Assembly (NCBI GenBank): GCA_945882415.1
Contig: CAMCWC010000002.1
Location: forward strand, 124,001 to 188,000
Reading direction: 5' to 3'
Source: Chthonomonas calidirosea
GTDB lineage: Bacteria > Armatimonadota > Fimbriimonadia > Fimbriimonadales > Fimbriimonadaceae
DNA: 64,000 nucleotides
Part shown: positions 1-8,055 of the stretch, in pieces
Layout of the letters: each line of letters starts with the position of its first letter
How positions within the stretch are numbered: position 1 is the first letter of the stretch
The notes under the pieces: model-generated
Told to the model about the DNA's origin: nothing
Databases searched by the model: none
What the model saw: the letters and a program-made list of their open reading frames with translations, nothing else
Made by a program: the position numbers and the translations under genes

Positions 1-1
1 G

Positions 2-3000
2 GACGACGACTCGGCCAAAGGGGTTGAGGCTCCGCCACCAAATCTGCAGCGAATTATCAGTTTGGGCCATACCGACTCCGCCCGCTGCGTTGCCATTAGC
101 CCCGATGGGAACTTTGCGATCTCCGGATCAGACGACCGAACCCTTCGCAAGTGGGACCTGAAAAACGGACGATGTCTCAGCGTCATGGAAGGGCACTCTG
201 GAGGAATAAACTCAGTCGCTATCAGCCAAGACGGTAGATTTGCTCTTTCCGGAGCCGGTGACAAGACCATCAGAAAGTGGGATATCGAGACCGGAAGCTG
301 TCTCGGAGTTCTCTCGGGACACACGGACATCGTCTGGTCTGTTGCAATCAGCCAAGATGGGAAATTTGCGGTAACTGGCTCCGAGGACAATACCATTCGA
401 AAGTGGGACGTCGAAACTGGACAATGTCTCAAGGTCATCAAAGGCCACACGAGCGCCGTTTACTGCGCTGCCATTAGCCCCGATGGAAAATACGCTCTAT
501 CGGGATCAAAAGACATTTCCATACGTAAGTGGGACCTTGAAACAGGCACATGTCTCAAGGTCCTTACAGGCCACACAGATAGCGTGCGGTCCGTTGCCAT
601 CAGCCAAGACGGAAGATCTGCGCTCTCCGCCTCGGTAGACGACACCGTCCGAAAGTGGGACCTCGGAACCGGAAAGTGTCGGAAAGTACTGGATGCACAC
701 AAGGGCTCCGTTTGGTCCGTCGCCATCAGCCCAAATGGGAGAATGGCCTTTTCAGCGTCATTCGACAATACTGTCCGAAAGTGGGACACCGAAACTGGGC
801 AGTGCTCATTGGTCCTAAAGGGACACAAGGCCTCTGTCAACTGTGTTGCCATCAGCCAGGACGCAAAGTTTGCCATCTCTGCCTCAAAGGACAATACCCT
901 TCGGCAATGGGATACCGGTACCGGAGACTGCGTCAAAATATTAAAGGGACACACGGAGAGCGTGTGGTCGCTCGCCGTTAGCCAGGACGCACAATTCGCC
1001 GTCTCCGGATCATCCGACGGAAGCCTCATCAAGTGGGACCTGGAAACCGGTCAACTTATTAAGGTCCTAGAGGGTCATGCCTATCATGCTCTCTCCGTCG
1101 CAATAAGCCAGGACGACACTTTCGCAATCTCCGGTTCAGGAGACCGTACTCTTCGTAAGTGGGACCTCTCGACTGGTCGTTGTTCAATGGTGCTAGAGGG
1201 AAACAGAAGTTACGTCCACTCCGTTGCTATCAGTCAAGACGGCAAATTTGCAATCTCGGGAGGACACGATAATACCGTCCGAAAGTGGGACCTCCAAACC
1301 GGAAAATGTCTCCATGTACTTGAGGGACATGCCGATACCGTCGAAACCGTGGCAATCAGCCAAGACGGGAAAATAGCACTTTCCGGATCGATCGACAACA
1401 CTATACGAAAGTGGGATATTGAAACCGGAAAATGCTTGAAAGTCCTGCAAGGACACAACGGCACGGTCCGCTCCGTCGCTATCAGTCAAGATTCGAAATT
1501 TGCCATCACTGGAGGAAATGACAACACCCTCCGGAAATGGGACCTCGAAACCGGAAAATGCCTGCACGTACTCGAGGGACATACGGGTAACGTTTTGTCC
1601 GTTTGCACCACCCGGGACGGCAGATTCGCACTCTCGTGTGGAGCGGACAACACAATCCGAAAGTGGGATATCGAATTCGGAAAATGTCTCTTCTCCGTGA
1701 AAGGCCATGCTGGCTGGGTTCGCTCCATCGTTTTAAGCCAAGATGGAGAATCCGCCTATTCAGCTAGTAGTCACGGTGTCCTGCGGATTTGGCGTTTGCA
1801 ATCAACAACCCGTGTGGCTCCCGAGCAATTAGCCTATAAAAACGCCAAGGTGCTATTTGTCGGTGATTCTGGGGTAGGCAAATCAGGTCTAGCGCGTCGC
1901 ATCCGGTTCAAAAAGTTTCAAGACACTGCTTCGACCGACGGAGTTTGGGCTACTCAATGGGAGTTGCCTGCCGAATCAAGCGATGGTACGAAACAAGAAA
2001 TTTGGCTCTGGGACTTTGCTGGCCAAAATGACTACCGCCTGGTTCACCAACTCTTCATCCGAGATGCTCAAGCGGCCGTATTTGTATTCAATCCGCAACA
2101 AGGAAACCCGTTCGAGGTTCTCGGGAAATGGGACCGTGACCTTGAAAAATCCGCACCAAATGACTGCAAAAAGCTCCTTGTCGCAGGCCGAGTAGATCGT
2201 GGCGGATTGACGCGTAGTCAAAGCCACTACGATGAGTTCATGGTTGAACGCGGCTTTACAAAACCATTGCATCTCACAAGTGCCAAGACAGAGCAAGGAA
2301 TCGAGAAACTTGAGGCCGCAATCCAAGAAGCCATCGATTGGAACTCGATTCCAACTAACAGCTCCCCAATCATCTTTGAGCGCTTGAAGTCACACGTTCT
2401 CGAACTTCGTGACCAAGGAAAGATGCTCGTACCGGTTGCTGCCATAAAGCAACATTTGGATGTAGTTGGGGAAATAGCTACTCCCGACGATCTTAGCGCA
2501 GTGTTAAAGGGATTGGAAAGGCCCGGCCATATTATGCTGCTGTCTGGGGACATCGTCCTACTTCAGCCGGAAATCTTAAGCAGGTACACCGCTGCCGTTG
2601 TGCGGAGCCTTAGAGCTCACCCTCAAGAACTCGGCTGTATTTCAGAAAGTACGCTTTTAAGTGGTGTATTAGACTACCAAGACTTTAGCCCGGTAGACAA
2701 CGAAGACCATAGAACGCTATTAAAGAAACTGAACGAGCTCTGCGTGGAACGGAAATGGTGCCTTAGGCAACCCATCAATGGCGACGTCATCCTATCCTTT
2801 CCGAGCTATTTTCGTAGAGAACGCAAGAGTAAACCACGCCATCCTTCGATGGCTGTTACGTTTGAGTTCGACGGTCACATTGACGACATCTACGCGACTC
2901 TGGTTGTACTGTTGCATCACACGGAGGCATTTGACACCGTGGATCTTTGGAGAAACGCGGCGGATTTTAGAAACATTACTAACCAGCAACTGGGCATTAA

Positions 3001-3799
3001 CCTCATCAGCGAGAATGAAGGTCATGCGCGGTTAGAGATTCACTTTGACCCTGCGATATCGGACGATACTAAAGCCCTTTTCCAAAAGCAAATTGGCAAC
3101 CACCTCCTAGCAAACGGCAAGAACGTTTGCCGCGTTCGACATTACGCTTGTCTCAGCCAGAAATGTCGTAAATTTGATCTGCGCATTCCTCAAGAGATTA
3201 TCGATGAGGCAATCGACAACGGAGACCTCGAGGTTCTTTGCACAAAGTGCGGTTCGGAAATTTTATTAGTGGACACCATCGAGAAGATACTCGGGTCTGA
3301 TGACTTAAAGCAAAGGGCCCTCGACGAAAGAGCCCTTGCGGCTGTCTCGATCGACAACGAAAGTCGTGAGCTTCAGGCAGTTCATCATGCGGGTCTCGTG
3401 GTTAGTAGCGCGGGACAAATCATGCGCCTCTACGCCAACAGCGACCACGGCATCGACGCAGAAATTGAGTTTAGAGACGACAAAGGGAATGCGAGCGGCA
3501 AACGCCTTTACCTGCAGCTAAAATCCGGCGACTCCTACCTTCGTGCGCGGAAGCGCGACGACACCGAAATCTTCCAGGTCAAAAATCGCCGATGGGCTTC
3601 ATATTGGAAGAAACAGGCTTACCCTGTCTTGCTCGTGATTCGAACTTCAGACAAAGAGATCCGATGGATGGATGTCTCTGATTACCTAAAGCAAGAGGCC
3701 GCTCGTGGCAAGAACTCGCCAACCCAGATCGAATTCCGCGGCGAGCCCTTCAACGAGCTCAGCATCTTGAAGCTAAGAGCCAAGTATTTGGGACTCTAG
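2..3799 (+). CDS. WD40 (x14)-Roc GTPase-DUF4365-like multidomain protein, 5' truncated
   Basis: The frame is open from base 2, so the true start lies left of the window; the TTG at 62 is only the first in-window candidate. Bases 62-1800 encode fourteen WD40 repeats of about 42 residues (GH...VAISQDG...DNTIRKWD), enough for two seven-bladed propellers. A Roc/Ras-like GTPase follows: P-loop GDSGVGKS near 1861, G3 DFAGQ near 2013, a degenerate G4 (GRVD), and G5-like TSAK near 2279. A COR-like/unassigned region then leads to two Cys pairs (about 3149-3250, ending CTKC) that may bind zinc. The C-terminus (about 3380-3799) resembles DUF4365, with GIDAE and LQLKSG in the D...QxK pattern of PD-(D/E)xK nucleases. 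Inference: a GTP-switched sensor/effector with a nuclease-like output. Repeats are strongly self-similar, implying recent duplication. Domains are recognised by motif only. Confidence 0.85.
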   Translation, partial: DDDSAKGVEAPPPNLQRIISLGHTDSARCVAISPDGNFAISGSDDRTLRKWDLKNGRCLSVMEGHSGGINSVAISQDGRFALSGAGDKTIRKWDIETGSCLGVLSGHTDIVWSVAISQDGKFAVTGSEDNTIRKWDVETGQCLKVIKGHTSAVYCAAISPDGKYALSGSKDISIRKWDLETGTCLKVLTGHTDSVRSVAISQDGRSALSASVDDTVRKWDLGTGKCRKVLDAHKGSVWSVAISPNGRMAFSASFDNTVRKWDTETGQCSLVLKGHKASVNCVAISQDAKFAISASKDNTLRQWDTGTGDCVKILKGHTESVWSLAVSQDAQFAVSGSSDGSLIKWDLETGQLIKVLEGHAYHALSVAISQDDTFAISGSGDRTLRKWDLSTGRCSMVLEGNRSYVHSVAISQDGKFAISGGHDNTVRKWDLQTGKCLHVLEGHADTVETVAISQDGKIALSGSIDNTIRKWDIETGKCLKVLQGHNGTVRSVAISQDSKFAITGGNDNTLRKWDLETGKCLHVLEGHTGNVLSVCTTRDGRFALSCGADNTIRKWDIEFGKCLFSVKGHAGWVRSIVLSQDGESAYSASSHGVLRIWRLQSTTRVAPEQLAYKNAKVLFVGDSGVGKSGLARRIRFKKFQDTASTDGVWATQWELPAESSDGTKQEIWLWDFAGQNDYRLVHQLFIRDAQAAVFVFNPQQGNPFEVLGKWDRDLEKSAPNDCKKLLVAGRVDRGGLTRSQSHYDEFMVERGFTKPLHLTSAKTEQGIEKLEAAIQEAIDWNSIPTNSSPIIFERLKSHVLELRDQGKMLVPVAAIKQHLDVVGEIATPDDLSAVLKGLERPGHIMLLSGDIVLLQPEILSRYTAAVVRSLRAHPQELGCISESTLLSGVLDYQDFSPVDNEDHRTLLKKLNELCVERKWCLRQPINGDVILSFPSYFRRERKSKPRHPSMAVTFEFDGHIDDIYATLVVLLHHTEAFDTVDLWRNAADFRNITNQQLGINLISENEGHARLEIHFDPAISDDTKALFQKQIGNHLLANGKNVCRVRHYACLSQKCRKFDLRIPQEIIDEAIDNGDLEVLCTKCGSEILLVDTIEKILGSDDLKQRALDERALAAVSIDNESRELQAVHHAGLVVSSAGQIMRLYANSDHGIDAEIEFRDDKGNASGKRLYLQLKSGDSYLRARKRDDTEIFQVKNRRWASYWKKQAYPVLLVIRTSDKEIRWMDVSDYLKQEAARGKNSPTQIEFRGEPFNELSILKLRAKYLGL

Positions 3800-3851
3800 G
3801 CATGCTTCCGAGTCTTGTAACAAATAAATCTTAGGGTATCGTCCACGAACA

Positions 3852-4241
3852 ATGACGGCCGCGATGCGCACATTGATTGTTATCTTTTGTTGCGTCGGCG
3901 TTCTGCTGTTTCTTGGTATCCAGTGCTGGCGCGGTCCTTATCGGTACCGGCCCTTCGCGATCCGGATTAAGAATGATCTGACGAACGAAATGATTGTTAA
4001 GATCGATGGCCACACGTGTGGCGGAAAGGTAAAGCCGAACACCTTCCTGCCGTGCGATCCGATCATCTTTGATCCCGTGGATCGGACGATTGAGCTGTCA
4101 GACAAGACCGCCGGTATTTCTTACCGAAGCGATATGGAGTTCGTTGTGGTAGCGCATCGTTACAACGATAACAAATTGGAACCGGCTCTGATTTTGATGT
4201 CCGACATCATTAAATCAGCGCGAAAATTGCAGCCAAAATGA
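3852..4241 (+). CDS. small membrane-anchored hypothetical protein
   Basis: A 129-aa protein of unrecognised family. Residues about 6-24 form one hydrophobic segment (LIVIFCCVGVLLFLGI), either an uncleaved signal anchor or a signal peptide. The rest is a soluble domain rich in beta-forming stretches, with a Cys pair in HTCGGK...LPCDP. It lies 52 nt downstream of the WD40-Roc gene on the same strand. A TATCGT box at 3837-3842, nine nt before the ATG, could give it its own promoter. An in-frame ATG five codons downstream (MRTLIV) is an alternative start. No function can be assigned. Confidence 0.6.
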   Translation: MTAAMRTLIVIFCCVGVLLFLGIQCWRGPYRYRPFAIRIKNDLTNEMIVKIDGHTCGGKVKPNTFLPCDPIIFDPVDRTIELSDKTAGISYRSDMEFVVVAHRYNDNKLEPALILMSDIIKSARKLQPK

Positions 4242-4361
4242 CCTTACTTTCAGCCCTCGAATCGCAAAGCAACTTCTGAGGAGCTAAAGAACTAGAGACA
4301 GCATGCAAGTACCAACACATCGACTGAGGACATAGCCGTAAAAGGGCTTGAGCTCTGACGG

Positions 4362-5165
4362 CTAAGTGGATGCACTCACCGCCACCAACTCCACCTCTTT
4401 CTCACGCCCCTTCAACCCAAAGCTCCCCAGCGACCGTAACCCATCCCACGACCCCAGCTTCGCCGAGAGCTCCCCGGAAATCAAGAACTCCTCCCCCAGC
4501 CCCGCGCACATGCCTTGGATTCGGGCGGCGGTGTTGAGCACGTCGCCGTGGTACACAATCTCGCTCTTGATCTCTCCGACCTCTGTGGTCACCACTTGGC
4601 CGTAGTGCGCGCCCGCTTTGAAGCCGGGCAGGAGGCCGTAGTTACGTTCGTAATACGCTCGGCGCGATTCCAGCCGGGATTGGAACAAGAAAAAGAACCG
4701 CAAGCAGTTCGCATTCGCAAGCCCGCGTTCCATTTGCCACGTGATCACCGCTTCGTCGCCAATGTAGTGGCTCACTTCCGCCTTCGTTGCCAGCACCGGC
4801 GCCGTGAGGTCGGCCATGAAGTCCCGCACCAGCGCGCTGAATTTCATGTGCCCCAGCGCCTCCGCCAAAGTCGTCGAGTCCTTCATGTCCAGAAACATGA
4901 AAATTCGCGTCTCCTCCCGCGGCTCGTGGTAGTAACCGCGCAACCAGTTGGTCAGCACCCCCGGGCCGAGCTTTCGCGATATCGCTTGAATACTAGAAGT
5001 CAGAAAAGCAATACAAATCGCCGCCGCACCCGAAACCTGGAAGTACGACTGCGTGACGATGCTCTGAATAATCGACACCACATCCGCCTCCCAAGGCATC
5101 CGCTGGGTGCGCAAGGAGATATTGCAAAGCAGCGCGATGAAGAACGCGACAAAGACCGCCGTCAA
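4362..5165 (-). CDS. class III adenylate/guanylate cyclase, catalytic part (frameshifted gene)
   Basis: Predicted nucleotide cyclase making cAMP (or cGMP) at the inner membrane. Residues about 1-65 hold hydrophobic segments; the cyclase homology domain follows from about residue 85. Visible active-site features are FMFLDMKDSTTLAE (first metal Asp), YIGDEAVITW (second metal Asp) and GDVLNTAARIQ (Asn and Arg of the transition-state pair), so the catalytic site looks intact. The only in-frame start is a TTG in the middle of a hydrophobic run, and the upstream ORF (4993-5406) supplies a matching N-terminal membrane region in the other frame. This suggests one gene split by a single-base frameshift near 5160-5180. 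Substrate specificity cannot be read with confidence. Confidence 0.75.
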   Translation of the reverse strand: MTAVFVAFFIALLCNISLRTQRMPWEADVVSIIQSIVTQSYFQVSGAAAICIAFLTSSIQAISRKLGPGVLTNWLRGYYHEPREETRIFMFLDMKDSTTLAEALGHMKFSALVRDFMADLTAPVLATKAEVSHYIGDEAVITWQMERGLANANCLRFFFLFQSRLESRRAYYERNYGLLPGFKAGAHYGQVVTTEVGEIKSEIVYHGDVLNTAARIQGMCAGLGEEFLISGELSAKLGSWDGLRSLGSFGLKGREKEVELVAVSAST

Positions 5166-5406
5166 GTAAGATAAGAACGCGCAGGAAAACCGTGGCGAGA
5201 TAGCTCTTCAGCCGAAACTCGTCCAGCCGCAACATCGAGACGGTGCCGAAACAGATGCCAAACGGCGTGCCGTACATCAGCACCGCCAACCAAATCGGCG
5301 CCCCAATCACGTTCCGCAGGACCAAAGAAGTGATCAGCGACAAGCCGTAAGACAGCGCAAAGACCCGGACCAAATCCTTCGCCCCCCGCTGGCTCCCCTG
5401 ATTCAC
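4993..5406 (-). pseudogene. N-terminal membrane region of the cyclase, in another frame
   Basis: The first ~80 residues (MNQGSQRGAKDLVRVF... to ...LATVFLRVLILL) contain at least two or three hydrophobic helices and read like a normal membrane protein. After about 5165 the translation becomes Cys/His/Gly-rich (HPADALGGGCG) and no longer protein-like, while the overlapping frame continues with TAVFVAFFIALLCNISL and the cyclase domain. Joining the frames restores a continuous transmembrane helix and a cyclase of about 345 aa with four to five helices. The change needed is one base; no canonical slippery heptamer is seen, so sequencing error or a recent mutation is likelier than programmed shifting. 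Confidence 0.6.
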
Positions 5407-5438
5407 CCTTCCACTTTAACCCAGATCAGCCGTCCGAG

Positions 5439-5477
5439 CCCCTCCCTTTCGCCGTTGAAAACGGCGAGAGGGAGGGG
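5439..5477. repeat. 18-bp perfect-stem intergenic hairpin (REP-like)
   Basis: Bases 5439-5456 and 5460-5477 pair over 18 bp (one G-T wobble) around a 3-nt loop, with pyrimidine-rich CCCCTCCC on one side and GGGAGGGG on the other. It lies upstream of the split cyclase and has no T-tract, so it is not a classical terminator. The shape resembles dispersed palindromic intergenic repeats of other bacteria; there is no second copy in this window. Confidence 0.6.
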
Positions 5478-5540
5478 TTGGGGAGGGAGAGCCGCCCCGC
5501 CAAATCTCCTAGAACTAGCGAAAAATAAACTTCCCCCATA

Positions 5541-5580
5541 GCCACGCAAGGCAACACAAAGCCACCCAAGGCCAGGCAAA
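5541..5580. repeat. four imperfect 10-bp direct repeats
   Basis: Four consecutive decamers, GCCACGCAAG, GCAACACAAA, GCCACCCAAG and GCCAGGCAAA, sit head to tail with exact 10-bp period. They end 22 nt before the -10-like box of the next gene, so they could be a phased protein-binding site, or simply a decaying microsatellite. Confidence 0.55.
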
Positions 5581-5602
5581 GCGTTCGCAGGTTCCCCCGA
5601 AG

Positions 5603-5608
5603 TAAAAT
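5603..5608 (+). promoter_or_regulatory. -10-like box TAAAAT, 8 nt before ATG
   Basis: TAAAAT followed by 8 nt and the ATG at 5617. With usual -10 to +1 spacing, transcription would start at or next to the start codon. No Shine-Dalgarno sequence or -35 box is evident. Confidence 0.4.
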
Positions 5609-5616
5609 TGACGGCG

Positions 5617-5847
5617 ATGAAGCAGATCCGGGACAACATTTTCGAAATCTCCCACACCGAGTTGGGCAGCCCGGACGAATATGGCCGCTACAAGGTCGAA
5701 GGCCTCGGCACCGTCCACATCGACATCGCCGACGTCCGCTACATCGCCGACCACAAGAGCCAAGGCTACGAGCCCACCTTCTTCGTCAGCCGCGCCCCAG
5801 CGATGAATAACGACTTCGTCGTTGTCGCAAGAAACCGAAAAGCCTGA
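5617..5847 (+). CDS. small hypothetical protein (76 aa)
   Basis: Begins MKQIRDNIFEISHTELGSPDEYGRY and has no membrane segment or signal peptide. It contains an acidic beta-rich stretch (GTVHIDIADVRYI) and a C-terminal FVVVARNRK. The ATG at 5617 is preferred over the TTG at 5608 because a TAAAAT box overlaps the latter. It sits 23 nt before the cNMP-binding protein gene and may be functionally linked with it. The family is not recognised. Confidence 0.6.
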   Translation: MKQIRDNIFEISHTELGSPDEYGRYKVEGLGTVHIDIADVRYIADHKSQGYEPTFFVSRAPAMNNDFVVVARNRKA

Positions 5848-5856
5848 ATTTTCGGC

Positions 5857-5862
5857 TATGAT
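5857..5862 (+). promoter_or_regulatory. -10-like box TATGAT, 8 nt before ATG
   Basis: TATGAT lies at 5857-5862, overlapping the end of the intergenic gap, and is followed by 8 nt and the ATG at 5871. This predicts a leaderless or near-leaderless transcript for the cNMP-binding protein. No -35 consensus is seen. Confidence 0.45.
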
Positions 5863-5870
5863 TCCGACTA

Positions 5871-6338
5871 ATGTTGGACCTCGCTGCGCTCAAAAAAACT
5901 TATCTGGTCGTTGGACTCAGCGACGCACAAATCGAAGAGATCGCATCTCTCGCCACGATGAAGCGATTCCTGCCGCAGGAAACCCTCATCCGCAGCGGTG
6001 AACAAAGCAGCGACCTTTATCTGATCTTGGAAGGCCGCCTCAACGTCCTCACCTCCGACGGTCAAAAACTTAGCGAAGTCGGCCCCGGAAGCATCCTCGG
6101 CGAAATCGCCCTAATCGACGCCCGCCCTCGAACCGCCAACGTCGTCTGCACCGGCCTCGTCGACGCCGCCGTCATCCCCGCCAAGGAACTACGGGCAAAA
6201 ATGAACGCCAACCGAGAATGGGGTTTTGTCGTACTCGCCAACCTCTCCCGGGTCCTCGCCGGCCGCCTCCGCGTGGCAAACGACAAGATCGACGAGCTGT
6301 ACGACAAAACCACCGATACTTGGGATAACGCGTTATAA
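5871..6338 (+). CDS. cyclic nucleotide-binding domain protein
   Basis: A 155-aa single-domain protein of the CRP/CAP cNMP-binding fold. Residues about 10-125 show the beta-roll (GEQSSDLYLILEGRLNVL) and a clear phosphate-binding cassette, GEIALIDARPRTA, where the Glu and Arg that contact ribose and phosphate are present. The C-terminal ~30 residues form a helix/coiled coil (LAGRLRVANDKIDELYDK) and no helix-turn-helix, so it is probably not a transcription factor but a cNMP-responsive regulatory subunit. A nucleotide cyclase gene (frameshifted) is 0.5 kb away, a plausible signal source. Confidence 0.85.
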   Translation: MLDLAALKKTYLVVGLSDAQIEEIASLATMKRFLPQETLIRSGEQSSDLYLILEGRLNVLTSDGQKLSEVGPGSILGEIALIDARPRTANVVCTGLVDAAVIPAKELRAKMNANREWGFVVLANLSRVLAGRLRVANDKIDELYDKTTDTWDNAL

Positions 6339-7682
6339 GTCCGCGCCGTTGGACGCCATGACATCGCGGTACCAATACGCGCTGTCCTTTGGCGTACGAA
6401 CCTGCGTCTGGTAGTCCACGTGCACCAGACCAAACCGGTGCCGATACCCCTCGTACCACTCAAAGTTGTCCATGAGAGACCACTGGAAGTACCCCGCAAT
6501 CTCCACGCCATCTTCGCCCGCCCGAGCAAACGCCTGAAGGTGGCGATGCAGGAAGTCGATTCGCTGCGGGTCGTGAACCTTGCCGTCTAGGGCAACCCAG
6601 TCGGATAGTCCAAGCCCGTTTTCGGTGATGATGATCGGCTTCTTGTATCGCTCATACAAGAACCGCGGCCCCCAATACAGGCAGTCCGGTGTCACCGGCC
6701 AGTGGTAAATGGTGCGTCCAATCCCCAGCGGGTTCGGAATCTCTTCTGGCCCGTTCTCACTCGCTTTAACGGTCTGGCCGTTATAAATGTTCGCGCCAAA
6801 GAAGTCCATCGGCTGAGCAATCGTCTCCATATCCCCCGCCTTCGGCTTCGGAGCCAGCTCGCCATAGGCTTCAAGCCCTTCGGTCGGATACTCGCCAAAG
6901 AAGATCGGATCGTTCCACCAAGAGTTGCTCCAAACCGAATCCTTCTGGGTGGCGAACATTGACTCGCGTGCCGCTTCGATGTCTTCGGCCGAGTTTGTCG
7001 CTGGAATCTTTGCTGCCCCAACCGGCGCCCAGCCGATCATCGGCGCCGTCTTGGCATGCGCCCGAATAACCTGGCATGCCTTTCCGTGGGCGAGCAAAGC
7101 ATGGTGTCCCGCCAGCAAAACTTCGGCCATTCCCAGCTGGTCGCCCGGAGCATGAATCCCGCTCTGGAGCCCAAGCCCGATGAAGCACTGAGGCTCGTTC
7201 AGAGTCATCCAGTTCTGGACTCGGTCCGAAAGTCGGTCGACAACGATCTGGGTGTAATCCGCAAACCAATCCGCATGGTCCCGGTTCAACCAGCCGCCCT
7301 GAAGATAAAGCTCATAGGGCGCGTCCCAGTGGAAAAGCGTCACCCAGGGCGTGATGCCCTTGGCCAGAAGCTCGTCAATGAGCTGATCATAAAACGCCAA
7401 CCCCGCCTCGCTCGGCGCGCCGTGCCCGCCCGGCTGAATCCGTGGCCAAGATAGGCTGAGGCGGTAATGCTTCACGCCGAGCTCGGCCATCATCGCGACG
7501 TCTTCGCGGAACCGATTGAAGTGGTCGCAGGCGATGTCGCCGTTGGAAGCGTCGTTGATCTTCCCCGGGCGTCGGCAGAACATGTCCCAAACCGAATACC
7601 CACCTCCCGCCAAATACGGCGCACCCTCAATTTGGTAAGAAGCCGTCGCAACGCCCCAAGCAAAATTTGCCGGAAAACTCAT
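6333..7682 (-). CDS. family 1 glycoside hydrolase (beta-glucosidase)
   Basis: A 449-aa cytoplasmic (no signal peptide) GH1 enzyme, the usual family length. It hydrolyses terminal beta-glucosides, probably from imported oligosaccharides. The N-terminal signature FAWGVATASYQIEGA, the acid/base Glu in MTLNEP (about E163), the nucleophile Glu in IITENGLG (about residue 354) and the sugar-binding FQWSLMDNFEW near the C-terminus are all present. Its 3' end overlaps the convergent cNMP-binding gene by 6 nt. Confidence 0.95.
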   Translation of the reverse strand: MSFPANFAWGVATASYQIEGAPYLAGGGYSVWDMFCRRPGKINDASNGDIACDHFNRFREDVAMMAELGVKHYRLSLSWPRIQPGGHGAPSEAGLAFYDQLIDELLAKGITPWVTLFHWDAPYELYLQGGWLNRDHADWFADYTQIVVDRLSDRVQNWMTLNEPQCFIGLGLQSGIHAPGDQLGMAEVLLAGHHALLAHGKACQVIRAHAKTAPMIGWAPVGAAKIPATNSAEDIEAARESMFATQKDSVWSNSWWNDPIFFGEYPTEGLEAYGELAPKPKAGDMETIAQPMDFFGANIYNGQTVKASENGPEEIPNPLGIGRTIYHWPVTPDCLYWGPRFLYERYKKPIIITENGLGLSDWVALDGKVHDPQRIDFLHRHLQAFARAGEDGVEIAGYFQWSLMDNFEWYEGYRHRFGLVHVDYQTQVRTPKDSAYWYRDVMASNGADL

Positions 7683-7756
7683 TCCCTAAGTATGAGTCAG
7701 CGCGCCACAATACGGCCACGCCTCATATTCCGTTCGGAATATCTGGATCGGCTAGC

Positions 7757-7981
7757 TCAATCCGCGAGAGCTCGCAGAAGTTCGTGGTCTTCCTGCATTA
7801 TTCTCGTCAAATCGTCAAGCTGCCTTTTGGACACCGCATCAACCTTTGTCAGCTGAAAACCGTGCGGAGTCGTGGTCAGGATCAGTTCATCGCCAGCGCC
7901 CACCTGCAGCCTCTCCAGAATTTCCTGCGGAATGATCACTCCGAGCGAGTCGCCAACGCTTTGAACCTCGACCTTTTCCAC
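7757..7981 (-). CDS. AbrB/MazE-type antitoxin-like DNA-binding protein, without a toxin gene
   Basis: A 74-aa protein with an N-terminal SpoVT/AbrB swapped-hairpin DNA-binding domain (VQSVGDSLGVIIPQEILERLQVGAGDEL). The helical tail LTRIMQEDHELLRALAD resembles the toxin-binding tails of AbrB-type antitoxins that pair with Doc/Fic or PIN toxins. Antitoxin genes of this type are normally followed at once by the toxin; here only 74 nt separate its stop from the end of GH1 and no toxin ORF is seen. It is probably an orphan antitoxin or a free-standing regulator. Confidence 0.75.
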   Translation of the reverse strand: MEKVEVQSVGDSLGVIIPQEILERLQVGAGDELILTTTPHGFQLTKVDAVSKRQLDDLTRIMQEDHELLRALAD

Positions 7982-8055
7982 ACTTTGATTATAACAATCT
8001 CCAAACCCGCTCCAACCTTCGGCACAAAACCGCCGATTTCTCGCATATTGAACAC

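Noticed and set aside
460-1032. 190-aa ORF antisense to the WD40 repeats
   Set aside because: A shadow of the repeated codons; the translation simply mirrors the WD40 periodicity and has no independent start signals.
4242-4361. gap after the small membrane protein
   Set aside because: 120 nt with no ORF, hairpin or repeat worth reporting.
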